Made by a program: the position numbers and the translations under genes | Notes under the pieces: model-generated | The model's database searches: none | Seen by the model: only the letters and a program-made list of their open reading frames with translations | Told to the model about the DNA's origin: nothing | NCBI GenBank assembly: GCA_910584475.1 | Contig: CAJUBD010000015.1 | Location: 15,441 to 79,440, forward strand | Length of the DNA stretch: 64,000 nt | Direction: 5' to 3' | Source of the DNA: an uncultured Treponema sp. | GTDB taxonomy: Bacteria > Spirochaetota > Spirochaetia > Treponematales > Treponemataceae | In this document: positions 23,235-31,817 of the stretch, piece by piece | Position numbering within the stretch: the stretch's first letter is position 1 | Layout: each line of letters opens with the position of its first letter

Positions 23235-25811
23235 TCAGCTGAATTTTATCTCTTCTCCTTGCGCGCTCGCCGTAATCGTGCTGCCGTCGGAAAACGCTCC
23301 GCGCAAAATTTCTTTCGCAAGCGGATTTTCCACGTAAGTCTGAATCGCGCGTTTTACGGGGCGCGCGCCAAACGCCGGGTCATAACCTTTTTCGCAAAGG
23401 AAATCCAACGCGCTTTGCTCGAATTGCAATTTTATGCGATGCGATTCAAGCCGTTTTGCCACGCGCTCCAATTGGTATCTAACGATTCCCGCGATGCATG
23501 ACTTGTCGAGCCGAGTGAACATCACGATTTCGTCAATTCGGTTCAAGAATTCAGGCTTGAACGAGGCTTTCAAGATTTCATTCAGCTTTTCTTTTATCGC
23601 GCCAAGCTTTTCGTCGGTGTCGGCTTCCAAAATCAGCTCGCTTGCCAAGTTGCTTGTCATTATGATAATCGTATTCTTGAAGTCGACTATTCGGCCTTGT
23701 CCGTCTGTCAATCGTCCGTCGTCGAGCACTTGCAAAAGCACGTTGAAAACATCGGGATGCGCCTTTTCGATTTCGTCGAAAAGAACGACGCTGTATGGTC
23801 TGCGCCGGACCGCTTCCGTGAGCTGTCCGCCCTCATCGTATCCAACATATCCCGGAGGCGCTCCGATGAGTCGTGTCACAGAAAACTTTTCCATGTATTC
23901 GCTCATGTCGATTCGGGTAAGAGCGCGCTCATCGTTGAACAAAAAGTCCGCCAAAGTTTTCGCGAGTTCCGTCTTTCCGACTCCCGTAGGTCCGATGAAA
24001 AGGAAACTTCCAAGCGGCTTGTTCGGATCGGAAAGCCCCGAACGGTTTCTGCGAATGGCGTCGCTCACCACTTGCACCGCTTCATCCTGTCCGATTACGC
24101 GCTTGTGAAGTTCGCTTTCGAGCGCGAGATATTTTTCCTTTTCGCTGCCCATCATTTTCGCGACGGGAATTCCTGTCCAAGAAGAGACTACGCGGGCGAT
24201 GTCTTCCTCGGTAACAGTCTCGCGCAAAAGACGCGCGCTTTCCGTTTGACTCTCCTCTTTCGAATCGGCGGACTTCAATTTCTTTTCGAGTTCGGGAATT
24301 ATCGAATATTTCAATTCCGCCGCGCGCTCGAGCTTTCCTTCCGCCGTGCATTTTTCAAGCTCGAATTTCGCGCTTTCCAATTTTTCCTTTGCATCGCGCG
24401 AAGAGTCAATCGCGGCCTTTTCGTTCTGCCACTGCAGTTTCATCGCGTCACGTCTTTGTCCCAATTCGGAAAGTTCGCCGTTCAACTTTTCAAGACGCTC
24501 CTTGCTTGCTTCGTCGCTTTCCTTTGCGAGCGACTGCTTTTCGATTTGCAGCTGCAAGATTTTCCGCTCGATTCTGTCAAGTTCGGTGGGCTCGCTTTCG
24601 ATTTCCATCTTGAGACGGCTTGCGGCTTCGTCAACCAAGTCGATGGCTTTGTCCGGCAGAAAGCGGTTCGTGATGTAGCGGTCGGAAAGAGTTGCCGCCG
24701 AAACCAAAGCCTCGTCTTCAATGCGCACGCCGTGATGGATTTCATATTTTTCGCGAAGCCCTCGCAAAATTGCAATCGTGTCCTCAAGGTTCGGCTCGGC
24801 GCACAGCACTTGCTGGAAACGACGCTCCAAAGCGGCATCCTTTTCGATGTACTTTCGATATTCGTCAAGCGTAGTCGCGCCAATCGCGCGAAGTTCGCCA
24901 CGAGCGAGGGCGGGCTTTAGAAGGTTTGCCGCGCTTGTAGAGCCTTCTCCGCTTCCTGCCCCCACGATAGTGTGAAGCTCGTCGATGAACAAAATTATTT
25001 TTCCGTCGGACTTCTTCACTTCATCAATTACACCCTTTAGACGCTCCTCAAATTCGCCCTTGTATTTCGCGCCCGCTACGAGCGCGCCCATGTCAAGCGA
25101 AAGAAGCCGCTTGTTTTTAAGGCTTTCCGGAACATCGCCTTTCGCAATTCGCAAGGCAAGCCCTTCCACGACGGCAGTCTTTCCGACGCCAGGCTCTCCA
25201 ATCAAAACGGGATTGTTTTTCGTGCGGCGGCTCAAAACCTGCATCACTCGCCGTATTTCCTCGTCGCGTCCTATTACAGGGTCGATTTTGTCCTGCCGCG
25301 CGAGGCTCGTCAAATCCGCGCAATATTTTTCGAGGGAACGCATGGAACTTTCGGGGTCTTGGGAATCAATTTTGGAGTTGCCGCGAATCGACTTCAATGC
25401 CTGCAAAATCGCGTCTTTCGTGATTCCGCTTTCCTTTAATAAGTCCGAAACTTCATCTCCGTTTTGCGTCATCGCCAAAAGGAAATGCTCGGTGGAAACG
25501 TACTCGTCCTTAAGGCGCGACATTTCTTTTTCGGCGTTCGCCAAAGTGCGCTGCGCCATGTTTGAAAGCGAAAGGTTCACATTGCCGCTGACGCGCGGAA
25601 ATTTTTCCAAAAGAAGCCTTGCCCTCGAAGAAAGCGCGGACGCGCTCATTCCGATTCTCTCGACTAGCGGCGGAATGATTCCGTCCTTTTGTTCGAGCAA
25701 CGCCACGAGTATGTGCTCGTTGGCGATTTCCGCATGGTCGTATTGCCTTGCGAGCGAAGAAGCCTCCTGCAATGCGTCGAACGCCTTTATAGTCATTTTG
25801 TCCTGATCCAT
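23235..25811 (-). CDS. clpB: Chaperone ClpB disaggregase
   Basis: 858 residues from ATG 25811, chosen for AGGAGGT directly upstream; in-frame codons further upstream would read through the leader hairpins. Order: N-terminal Clp repeats (about 6-145), AAA1 with GEPGVGKTA and a Walker B, a middle coiled coil (about 400-520), AAA2 with GPTGVGKTELAK, then the C-terminal D2 small domain. It works with DnaK to resolve aggregates in a hexameric ring. The coiled coil identifies ClpB rather than ClpA or ClpC. No CIRCE element was seen; instead the gene carries the three-stem leader element at 25818-25960. Confidence 0.97.
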   Translation of the reverse strand: MDQDKMTIKAFDALQEASSLARQYDHAEIANEHILVALLEQKDGIIPPLVERIGMSASALSSRARLLLEKFPRVSGNVNLSLSNMAQRTLANAEKEMSRLKDEYVSTEHFLLAMTQNGDEVSDLLKESGITKDAILQALKSIRGNSKIDSQDPESSMRSLEKYCADLTSLARQDKIDPVIGRDEEIRRVMQVLSRRTKNNPVLIGEPGVGKTAVVEGLALRIAKGDVPESLKNKRLLSLDMGALVAGAKYKGEFEERLKGVIDEVKKSDGKIILFIDELHTIVGAGSGEGSTSAANLLKPALARGELRAIGATTLDEYRKYIEKDAALERRFQQVLCAEPNLEDTIAILRGLREKYEIHHGVRIEDEALVSAATLSDRYITNRFLPDKAIDLVDEAASRLKMEIESEPTELDRIERKILQLQIEKQSLAKESDEASKERLEKLNGELSELGQRRDAMKLQWQNEKAAIDSSRDAKEKLESAKFELEKCTAEGKLERAAELKYSIIPELEKKLKSADSKEESQTESARLLRETVTEEDIARVVSSWTGIPVAKMMGSEKEKYLALESELHKRVIGQDEAVQVVSDAIRRNRSGLSDPNKPLGSFLFIGPTGVGKTELAKTLADFLFNDERALTRIDMSEYMEKFSVTRLIGAPPGYVGYDEGGQLTEAVRRRPYSVVLFDEIEKAHPDVFNVLLQVLDDGRLTDGQGRIVDFKNTIIIMTSNLASELILEADTDEKLGAIKEKLNEILKASFKPEFLNRIDEIVMFTRLDKSCIAGIVRYQLERVAKRLESHRIKLQFEQSALDFLCEKGYDPAFGARPVKRAIQTYVENPLAKEILRGAFSDGSTITASAQGEEIKFS

Positions 25812-25817
25812 TTTTTT

Positions 25818-25960
25818 ACCTCCTGATAAAAGGCAAGAGCGAAAGTCGCAATCCTTCCGGCTTGCTAACAATTTCGTGAATGCCTTTTTACGCACATTCG
25901 CAATGAGAATGTGCAGTACATAACAAGTTTTGCAGGTTGCAACGCGACAAGCAAAACTTG
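25818..25960 (-). promoter_or_regulatory. Three-stem leader element before clpB
   Basis: Read on the minus strand: hairpin 1 CAAGTTTTGC..GCAAAACTTG (25960-25924); TTATGTACTG link; hairpin 2 GCACATTC..GAATGTGC (25914-25892); hairpin 3 with arms TAAAAAGGCA / TTGCCTTTTA (25890-25827); then AGGAGGT and the clpB start. Pta and the 57945 gene have the same order. The region 25961-26188 upstream shows no recognisable gene. Confidence 0.7.
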
Positions 25961-26188
25961 AGTTGAAGGAAGGCGCGCCATTTGTGCGACTTCTTTCATG
26001 CCTCCTGATTTCGGGGAAGGAAACCTTTCAGAAATGCGGCTTCCTCACTTTTCAAGATAACAAAATTGGAGAGGAAAGGCAATTTTTTGATGAGAAAAAG
26101 TTAAGGAAGCATTACGAGACTGGAAGTTTGATCCGAATCTGTAGCAGAAGCAGGTTTCCGAGGAGAATGGACAATTTTTTTCGAGAGA

Positions 26189-26452
26189 CTATTTGTAGAT
26201 TTCCCGCCGATGCCCTATGTCAAGCGCCAGTATCAAAAGCTCGCGGTCGTTTATGTCGCAAATAACTCTGTAGTCGCCCACGCGGTAACGCCACAAGCCC
26301 ACAAGGTTCGATGTCAGAGCCTTGCCCCTGCTCCGCGGATCGTCAAGCTTTCCAATATCACGCATATACTTCATTATGCGCTCTTTGGTTTGTCCGTCCA
26401 ATTTTTTTAATTCTTTTTGCGCTTTGGTTGAATAATCAACTGTCAAGGTCAA
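26189..26452 (-). CDS. RelE/ParE-family toxin
   Basis: 87 residues from TTG 26452, which overlaps the end of the antitoxin gene by 17 bases. An upstream in-frame ATG would add residues unrelated to the family. The core reads LTVDYSTKAQKELKKLDGQTKERIMKY, then LTSNLVGLWRYRVGDYRVICDINDRELLILALDIGHRREIY, the full RelE signature with W-R-Y-R-V-G-D-Y-R and the G-H-R-x-x-I/V-Y end. These toxins cleave mRNA in the ribosome. The toxin follows its antitoxin, the usual relBE order. Confidence 0.92.
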   Translation of the reverse strand: MTLTVDYSTKAQKELKKLDGQTKERIMKYMRDIGKLDDPRSRGKALTSNLVGLWRYRVGDYRVICDINDRELLILALDIGHRREIYK

Positions 26453-26711
26453 CTCCCAATTTCTTCGCAAGCTCCTCTTGGGAAATTGACTTTCTTCCGC
26501 TGGCGATGTATTCCGCCCACGCCGCCTCGCCCGCGCGTGCGTCCGCAAAATCCTCTTCCATTTCATCGAGGTAGTTTTGCAAAGCGCTGTTTATAATCCT
26601 GGTTTTGGGTATGTCGGTCTTTTTGTGATATTCGTCAAGCCGTGCTAAAATAGGCGCATCGATGCGCAATGTCATTCGCCTTGTGTTTTCTCTTGTTGTC
26701 GCAATCGCCAT
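26436..26711 (-). CDS. RelB-like ribbon-helix-helix antitoxin
   Basis: 91 residues. RRMTLRIDAPILARLDEYHKKTDIPKTRIINSALQNYL (about 11-48) is a ribbon-helix-helix DNA-binding domain of the MetJ/Arc type. The C-terminal half (EEDFADARAGEAAWAEYIASGRKSISQEELAKKLGVDL) is acidic and helical, suited to wrap the toxin. Start ATG 26711 has GGAGGAA upstream. It probably represses its own operon. Confidence 0.88.
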   Translation of the reverse strand: MAIATTRENTRRMTLRIDAPILARLDEYHKKTDIPKTRIINSALQNYLDEMEEDFADARAGEAAWAEYIASGRKSISQEELAKKLGVDLDS

Positions 26712-26846
26712 AACAGATTCCTCCTTTATAACAAAAATATAACATTGTGCGCCTTTTTATGTCAAGCGGCTTATTGATGCAAAACTTGCGAGAAAACTCA
26801 TTTTTTTGTACCTAAGAAATTCTTGCAATCGCGAAAACTTAAAATG

Positions 26847-27368
26847 TCAGCCGTTCAAAATTTCTATCTGGCATGACTTCATCGCCAAAAGCGCGCGCTC
26901 GTGGCTTTCTGGCGTAACTCCGGCGCAGCATTTCGCGTCCACGAAAATCGGCACTTCCGGAAGAAAAGCCTTCGCCAAGAGCGCGTTGGAAATGACGCAG
27001 ATGTCAGTGCAAAGCCCTGCGAAAGTCACGCTTTCGATTTTGCTCTCGCGATTCATCGCCGCCAACTTTTCGCCGAGCGCGACGCTTCCGAACGTCGGCT
27101 TGTCGATTGGCTCGCCATCCAGCAGTTCTTCTATTTCCTTTTTAATCTGATGTCCGAATGTGCCCTCGATGCAATGCTCCACGGGCAGGGCGCGGCCTTC
27201 CTGCGTTTCAAGATAATTTTCTTTGTGCGTGTCGCGGGTGGCAAGGACAATTCCGTCGAATCCTTTTATCTTTTCAATGACATTCGCGACGATGCTTCGC
27301 GCCTCTTTTGTGCCAAGCGCGCCGTCGATAAAATCATTTTGCATGTCAACGACTACAAGAACTTTCAT
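26847..27368 (-). CDS. pncA: Isochorismatase-family hydrolase, nicotinamidase-like
   Basis: 173 residues. VVVDMQNDF holds the catalytic Asp8, TRDTH the metal-binding D-x-H (about 44-46), and GLCTDICVISNALLAK the nucleophile Cys (about 122). LPVEHCIEGTFGHQI resembles the nicotinamidase W-P-x-H-C region without the usual W-P. It would hydrolyse nicotinamide to nicotinate, feeding the pathway that ends in NadD and NadE, both encoded in this window. The exact substrate is not proven. A CGAGCTTGCG..CGCGAACTCG hairpin followed by CTTATAAA (27499-27472, minus) lies about 105 bases upstream. Confidence 0.8.
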   Translation of the reverse strand: MKVLVVVDMQNDFIDGALGTKEARSIVANVIEKIKGFDGIVLATRDTHKENYLETQEGRALPVEHCIEGTFGHQIKKEIEELLDGEPIDKPTFGSVALGEKLAAMNRESKIESVTFAGLCTDICVISNALLAKAFLPEVPIFVDAKCCAGVTPESHERALLAMKSCQIEILNG

Positions 27369-27478
27369 TAAAATTAAACTCCAAAGGAAGTTCGCTAGAA
27401 ACTTCGCCTAGCGGCTCGTTGCTAGAACAACTTCCGAGAATGTTTTGTTCGTCCGCGCGAGCAGGCAAGTTTTATAAG

Positions 27479-27499
27479 CGAGTTCGCGACGCAAGCTCG
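27479..27499. repeat. CGAGTTCGCG-type palindrome (short leader-element relative)
   Basis: CGAGTTCGCG-a-CGCAAGCTCG. On the minus strand it is followed by CTTATAAAA, as in the first module of the clpB and pta leaders, and points toward pncA. The rest of 27369-27694 contains no recognisable gene. Confidence 0.6.
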
Positions 27500-27694
27500 A
27501 ATTAAAAATTGCCACGCAATCTTAGCGACGATTTTTAGTGTTTTTAATCTCAAAACATTCAGTTTGAATTATATCATATAATAATTGTTTTTTCAAGGCA
27601 CGGAAAAAATCCGTCACGGAATTTCGACGCGTTCAATCACCACAGAATTCCGCCTCGCCAAAATTCTCAATTCCAAATTCTCCATTTTCCCACA

Positions 27695-27723
27695 TTGACC
27701 TTTTTCGTTTTTTCTGATAGGAT
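27695..27723 (+). promoter_or_regulatory. metE promoter
   Basis: TTGACC (27695-27700), 17-bp spacer, TAGGAT (27718-27723). ATG 27730 is six bases downstream. Confidence 0.7.
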
Positions 27724-27729
27724 ATTCAA

Positions 27730-29973
27730 ATGAGCAACTATAAAACATTTGTTATCGGCTTCCCTAGAATCGGGGCGAAACGAGAATTGAAATTCGCGGA
27801 AGAAAAATATTTCGCAAAAGAAATTTCTTGCAAAGAATTGGAATCGTGCGCGAAGGCGCTTCGAGAATACGGCTGGCAAAAACAGCGTGCCGCAAATATT
27901 GATTTCATTCCGTCCAACGACTTTTCGTATTATGACGCGATGCTTGACACGGCGGTGATGCTCGACGCAATTCCCTCCCGCTACAAGTCGCTTGATTTGA
28001 GCGCGCTCGACACTTACTTCGCCATGGCGCACGGATATCAAGGCGAAAAGGGCGACGTGAAGGCCCTTCCGATGAAGAAATGGTTCAACACGAACTACCA
28101 TTATATTGTCCCGGAACTTGAGGCGGACGCGAAACTTTCTTTGAACACAGAAAAAATTCTCGCGGAGTTTTCACAGGCGAAGTCCTCAGGCATAGAAACT
28201 GTCCCGAGCGTAATAGGCCCTTATACTTTTTTGCATTTCGCCACTTATGCGAAAGGAAAATGCCGCGACGACTATGCCGACGACATTTGCGCCGCATACA
28301 AAAAACTTTTGGAAGAATGCGGCACGGCGGGCGCGAAATGGATTTCCATTTGCGAGCCGGCGTTGGTGTTCGACACGGATTCTTCTTCCGTGAAATTTTT
28401 TGAGTCGCTTTATGAAAAAATTCTTGACGGCAAAAAAGTCAAGGTAATCTTGCAGACTTATTTCGGCGACATTCGCGACAGTTATGATGCCGTGACTTCG
28501 CTTGCGTTCGACGGCTTCGGACTTGATTTCGTGGAAGGAAAGGAAACCCTTTCGCTCGTAAAAAAGTCTTTTCCGAAAAACGCGCTTTTGTTCGCAGGAA
28601 TCATGACAGGAAAAAACATTTGGCGGGCCGACTACGCGAAGATCGCTTCGATTTTGGCGGAAATTGAGAAGAATGTTCCGCGCGAAAATATCGTGGCTGG
28701 ATTTTCTTGCTCGCTTTTGCATGTTCCGTATACTACGCGCAACGAGGAAAAACTTTCCGCTGAAATTCTCAAGCACTTTTCTTTCGCGGAAGAAAAACTC
28801 GTTGAACTTGAAGATGTGGCTTCGGGAAAAACCAATTCGGAATTGTTCGGCGGAAATCGTGTTTCTCCAGACGCCGATGTTCAAAGCGCGGTGAAGAATT
28901 TGAAGGACGCGGATTTTGTGAGAAAGCCCGACTTCGCGGAGCGCGAAAAAATCCAGAAGAAGGAATTCAATTTGCCGCCGTTTCCCACGACTACAATCGG
29001 CTCGTTTCCGCAGACAAGGGAAGTGCGAAAGAACCGCGCGGACTTCAAAAAAGGCTTGATAACAAAAGAACAATATATTGAATTCAACCGCGAAAAAATA
29101 TCCGAATGCATCCGTTTGCAGGAAGAGCTCGACATCGACGTTTTGGTTCACGGAGAATTCGAGCGCAACGACATGGTGGAATATTTCGGAAACAATCTCG
29201 AAGGATTCTTGTTCACGCAGAACGCATGGGTTCAGTCCTATGGAACGCGATGCGTAAAGCCGCCTGTCATTTGGGGCGACGTCAGCCGAAAAAAGCCTAT
29301 AACGGTGGAATGGTCGGCATACGCGCAGAGCCTTTCAAAGCGTCCAGTAAAAGGAATGCTCACGGGACCTGTCACAATTTTGAACTGGTCGTTCCCGCGC
29401 GAGGACATTCCGATAAAAGAGCAGACATTGCAAATCGCGCTTGCAATTCGCGAAGAAGTCTTGGACTTGGAGAAGAACGGAATCAAGATAATCCAGATCG
29501 ACGAAGCCGCATTGCGCGAAAAGCTGCCGCTGCGAAAAAGCGACTGGCATTCGCAATATTTGGATTGGGCGATTCCGGCGTTCCGTCTCGTGCATTCAGG
29601 CGTTAGGGCTGAAACTCAAATCCACACGCACATGTGCTACAGCGAGTTCAACGACATCATCCGTGACATCGACGAAATGGATGCGGATGTGATCACATTC
29701 GAAGCGAGCAGAAGCGACTTGAAAATTTTGGACGCGCTCAAGGAAGCCGCTTTCCGCACTGAAGTCGGACCTGGCGTTTACGACATTCATTCGCCGCGAA
29801 TTCCTTCCAAAGAGGAAATCGTTTGTGCGCTTGAAAAGATGGTGCAAAAAGTGAGCGTGGAAAAACTTTGGGTGAACCCTGACTGCGGTCTCAAGACACG
29901 CGGAGAAAGCGAAACCGTCGCGAGTCTTGAGAACCTTGTCGCCGCCGCGAAGGAAATGCGAAAAAAATATTAG
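27730..29973 (+). CDS. metE: Cobalamin-independent methionine synthase
   Basis: 747 residues, full length. Two related barrels: the N-terminal half begins TFVIGFPRIGAKRELKFAEEKYF and the C-terminal catalytic half begins LPPFPTTTIGSFPQTREVRKNR (about 417-438). The zinc site is formed by HMCYSEF (His and Cys, about 634-640), the Glu in this region and the Cys in NPDCGLKTR near the end. It transfers methyl from methyltetrahydropteroyl-triglutamate to homocysteine. There is no Shine-Dalgarno site and the -10 box ends six bases before ATG, so the message is probably leaderless. No B12 riboswitch was seen. Confidence 0.96.
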   Translation: MSNYKTFVIGFPRIGAKRELKFAEEKYFAKEISCKELESCAKALREYGWQKQRAANIDFIPSNDFSYYDAMLDTAVMLDAIPSRYKSLDLSALDTYFAMAHGYQGEKGDVKALPMKKWFNTNYHYIVPELEADAKLSLNTEKILAEFSQAKSSGIETVPSVIGPYTFLHFATYAKGKCRDDYADDICAAYKKLLEECGTAGAKWISICEPALVFDTDSSSVKFFESLYEKILDGKKVKVILQTYFGDIRDSYDAVTSLAFDGFGLDFVEGKETLSLVKKSFPKNALLFAGIMTGKNIWRADYAKIASILAEIEKNVPRENIVAGFSCSLLHVPYTTRNEEKLSAEILKHFSFAEEKLVELEDVASGKTNSELFGGNRVSPDADVQSAVKNLKDADFVRKPDFAEREKIQKKEFNLPPFPTTTIGSFPQTREVRKNRADFKKGLITKEQYIEFNREKISECIRLQEELDIDVLVHGEFERNDMVEYFGNNLEGFLFTQNAWVQSYGTRCVKPPVIWGDVSRKKPITVEWSAYAQSLSKRPVKGMLTGPVTILNWSFPREDIPIKEQTLQIALAIREEVLDLEKNGIKIIQIDEAALREKLPLRKSDWHSQYLDWAIPAFRLVHSGVRAETQIHTHMCYSEFNDIIRDIDEMDADVITFEASRSDLKILDALKEAAFRTEVGPGVYDIHSPRIPSKEEIVCALEKMVQKVSVEKLWVNPDCGLKTRGESETVASLENLVAAAKEMRKKY

Positions 29974-29977
29974 TCAA

Positions 29978-31462
29978 ATGAAACATTCGGAATGCTGCCT
30001 TTTCCAGAACAAGGTTTCTAGTTTTGCCGTAGCGAGGGCGCGATTGGGAAGTAGGCTGTGCCGGAAACTTTTCGGCATTCAGCGCGAGGCCCTGGACTTG
30101 GTGGCCATTCCCAAGGGCGAAGTCTACAAGGATTTTCATGTGCTTACCTTGGTGCGGCGTAGCGAAGTCGACTCCATGTTCGACGAAAAAGGCAGGCCTT
30201 TCAAGGCGCGTGAAATCGATCCGAAGAATTCTCTTGTCATCGGCACTATCCGAATGGGATTCGGACATTGGCGAATTGCCATCGCGCTTGCGAGCGCGGC
30301 TCACAGCATGGGAATCCGCGCGTATCTTTTGGACTTGATGTCGTTTTCTGGAACTCCGATTGAAAAGTCCATAAAATTTCTTGAAGGCGCTTACAACTCG
30401 TTTTCACGGTTTTCGCAAAAGTCGAAGGCTTTCAACGCCTTGATTTGGGAGCCGATTACAAGCGGAATGAACGCGCACCTTGACGCGGCAATCCAAAATC
30501 GCGAAGTGTCGAAGCTTTTCAAGGCTGCGTTCGAAAAAATCCCGAAGGAAATTCCGATGGTGGCGGCGCATCCTTGGGTGGGCTGGAGCGCGGTTTTGTG
30601 CGGAATGAAAAAAGTCGTCTCGATGATTCCAGACAATTTGCCGCTCGCTTTTTGGCTTGTGGAGGGAAGCGTCCATACTGTTCAGTCGCCCAGCGCGTAC
30701 ATGGGATACCGCACGCTTCTCCACATGGAAAAGGGCGCGCCGATTTCTAACTGTCTTCCGCGTGAAAAAATCGTGCAGACAGGGCATTATGTTGACTATG
30801 AAATTCTTGCCTCGATAAAGTCGGATTGCAAGATGCGGCTCGAACGCGAAAAAAATCATGAGGCGCGCCGTTTTCTTTTGACGATGGGCGGGGCAGGAGC
30901 GCAGGCGGCGAAATTCGGCGAAATCGCTTCTTACTGCAAGACATACATCGAGCAGGAAAAAGTCTGCCTTCTGATAAACATGGGAGACCACGAAGGACGA
31001 TGGAACGACCTCAAGCGCGCTCTCGAAAAAAAATCGATTCCGTATCAAATGCACACGGATTGGAAAAAAACTCGCGCGTTCATAGAAGACTCCAAAAAGT
31101 CCAAATTGACTGGCGTTCACATTTTCTTGCATTCGGATTTTTACGCGGCGGTCTATTGCACTAATCTTCTGCTGCATATCAGCGATGTGATGATAACGAA
31201 GCCCAGCGAACTTTCGTTCTATCCGATTCCGAAACTTTTCATTCAGCGAGTGGGGCGGCATGAGGCGTGGGGCGCAATCCGCGCATCCGAAATCGGTGGC
31301 GGCACAAAGGAAGCCGACAATCCCCAAATCCTAAACCGCATTTTAAAGACGCTCGTTGAAGAAGACGACCTTCTGAAGCTTTACATAAAAAACATTTTGG
31401 ACAACGACAAAATAAAAATTTACGACGGCGCAATCAATGTTGTAAAAATCGCGATGAAGTGA
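29978..31462 (+). CDS. GT-B-fold glycosyltransferase-like protein
   Basis: 494 residues. It starts four bases after the metE stop. LVIGTIRMGFGHWRIAIALASAAHSMG (about 84-110) resembles the G-x-G-H-x-x-A loop of MGDG-synthase-type GT-B enzymes. RRFLLTMGGAGAQAAKFG (about 308-325) begins the C-terminal Rossmann half, and DVMITKPSELSFYPIPKLF (about 403-421) occupies the donor-binding position. No membrane segment. The acceptor is unknown; lipid glycosylation is possible by analogy. It may also be an uncharacterised conserved spirochaetal family. Confidence 0.6.
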   Translation: MKHSECCLFQNKVSSFAVARARLGSRLCRKLFGIQREALDLVAIPKGEVYKDFHVLTLVRRSEVDSMFDEKGRPFKAREIDPKNSLVIGTIRMGFGHWRIAIALASAAHSMGIRAYLLDLMSFSGTPIEKSIKFLEGAYNSFSRFSQKSKAFNALIWEPITSGMNAHLDAAIQNREVSKLFKAAFEKIPKEIPMVAAHPWVGWSAVLCGMKKVVSMIPDNLPLAFWLVEGSVHTVQSPSAYMGYRTLLHMEKGAPISNCLPREKIVQTGHYVDYEILASIKSDCKMRLEREKNHEARRFLLTMGGAGAQAAKFGEIASYCKTYIEQEKVCLLINMGDHEGRWNDLKRALEKKSIPYQMHTDWKKTRAFIEDSKKSKLTGVHIFLHSDFYAAVYCTNLLLHISDVMITKPSELSFYPIPKLFIQRVGRHEAWGAIRASEIGGGTKEADNPQILNRILKTLVEEDDLLKLYIKNILDNDKIKIYDGAINVVKIAMK

Positions 31463-31471
31463 TATAATGAC

Positions 31472-31619
31472 AAGTAATGGGTAAAAAGTAATATTGGAAG
31501 AATTTATTCCATATTGAGTATTACTTATTCTCACGTTGCACAAGCAACGATGTGAAATAAATTTCCTATATGAAAACGGCGGGCTTGTCCCGACGTATTA
31601 CCAATTACTCATTACCTAA
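31472..31619. repeat. MITE-like element with terminal inverted repeats
   Basis: The left end (31472-31493) and the complement of the right end (31598-31619) match at 17 of 22 positions; both are variants of AAGTAATGGGTAA. Inside are hairpins GGAA..TTCC and GTTGC-acaa-GCAAC. The stretch 31529-31583 closely matches 37191-37246. The element has no coding capacity. It fills the first half of the metE-GT to pta gap. Confidence 0.65.
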
Positions 31620-31632
31620 TTTTGAAGGAGTT

Positions 31633-31673
31633 ATGATAAAAACGCCGCTGAAATAGCGCGGCATTTTTATCAT
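31633..31673 (+). promoter_or_regulatory. A/T-tract hairpin with short ORF before pta
   Basis: ATGATAAAAA-c-GCCGC pairs with GCGGC-a-TTTTTATCAT, a terminator-like stem. AAGGAG precedes an ATG that opens a seven-codon frame (MIKTPLK). A similar arrangement (AGGAG, ATGATAAAA, CCGC) is found at 57683-57743. Confidence 0.5.
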
Positions 31674-31675
31674 GA

Positions 31676-31811
31676 CAAGTTTGCGTTGCAAACTTGCTTA
31701 TATACTGTGCGCGTCGCAACAAGTTGCTAAACACGCACGCTAAAAAGTCAATCGCGAAATTGTTAGCAAGCCGAAAGGATTGCGACTTTCGCTCTTGACT
31801 TTTTATGGGAG
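31676..31811 (+). promoter_or_regulatory. Three-stem leader element before pta
   Basis: Hairpin 1 CAAGTTTGC-gtt-GCAAACTTG (31676-31696); link TTATATACTG; hairpin 2 GTGCG..CGCAC (31707-31738); hairpin 3 with arms TAAAAAGTCA / TTGACTTTTTA (31741-31805); then GGGAG. It shares long stretches with the clpB leader, including the loop TTGTTAGCAAGCCG. Confidence 0.75.
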
Positions 31812-31817
31812 TTTTAT

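Noticed and set aside
25812..25960. Possible CIRCE or heat-shock element upstream of clpB
   Set aside because: No TTAGCACTC-N9-GAGTGCTAA or similar inverted repeat is present; the hairpins belong to the leader family shared with pta.
25930..26265. Plus-strand frame of 111 codons between clpB and the RelE module
   Set aside because: Overlaps the leader hairpin of clpB and the relE-type toxin gene; no recognisable sequence and no promoter or RBS.
31463..31817. Possible riboswitch before pta
   Set aside because: The structured stretch does not match any riboswitch class I know and is shared with clpB and an unrelated exported-protein gene, so a metabolite switch is unlikely.
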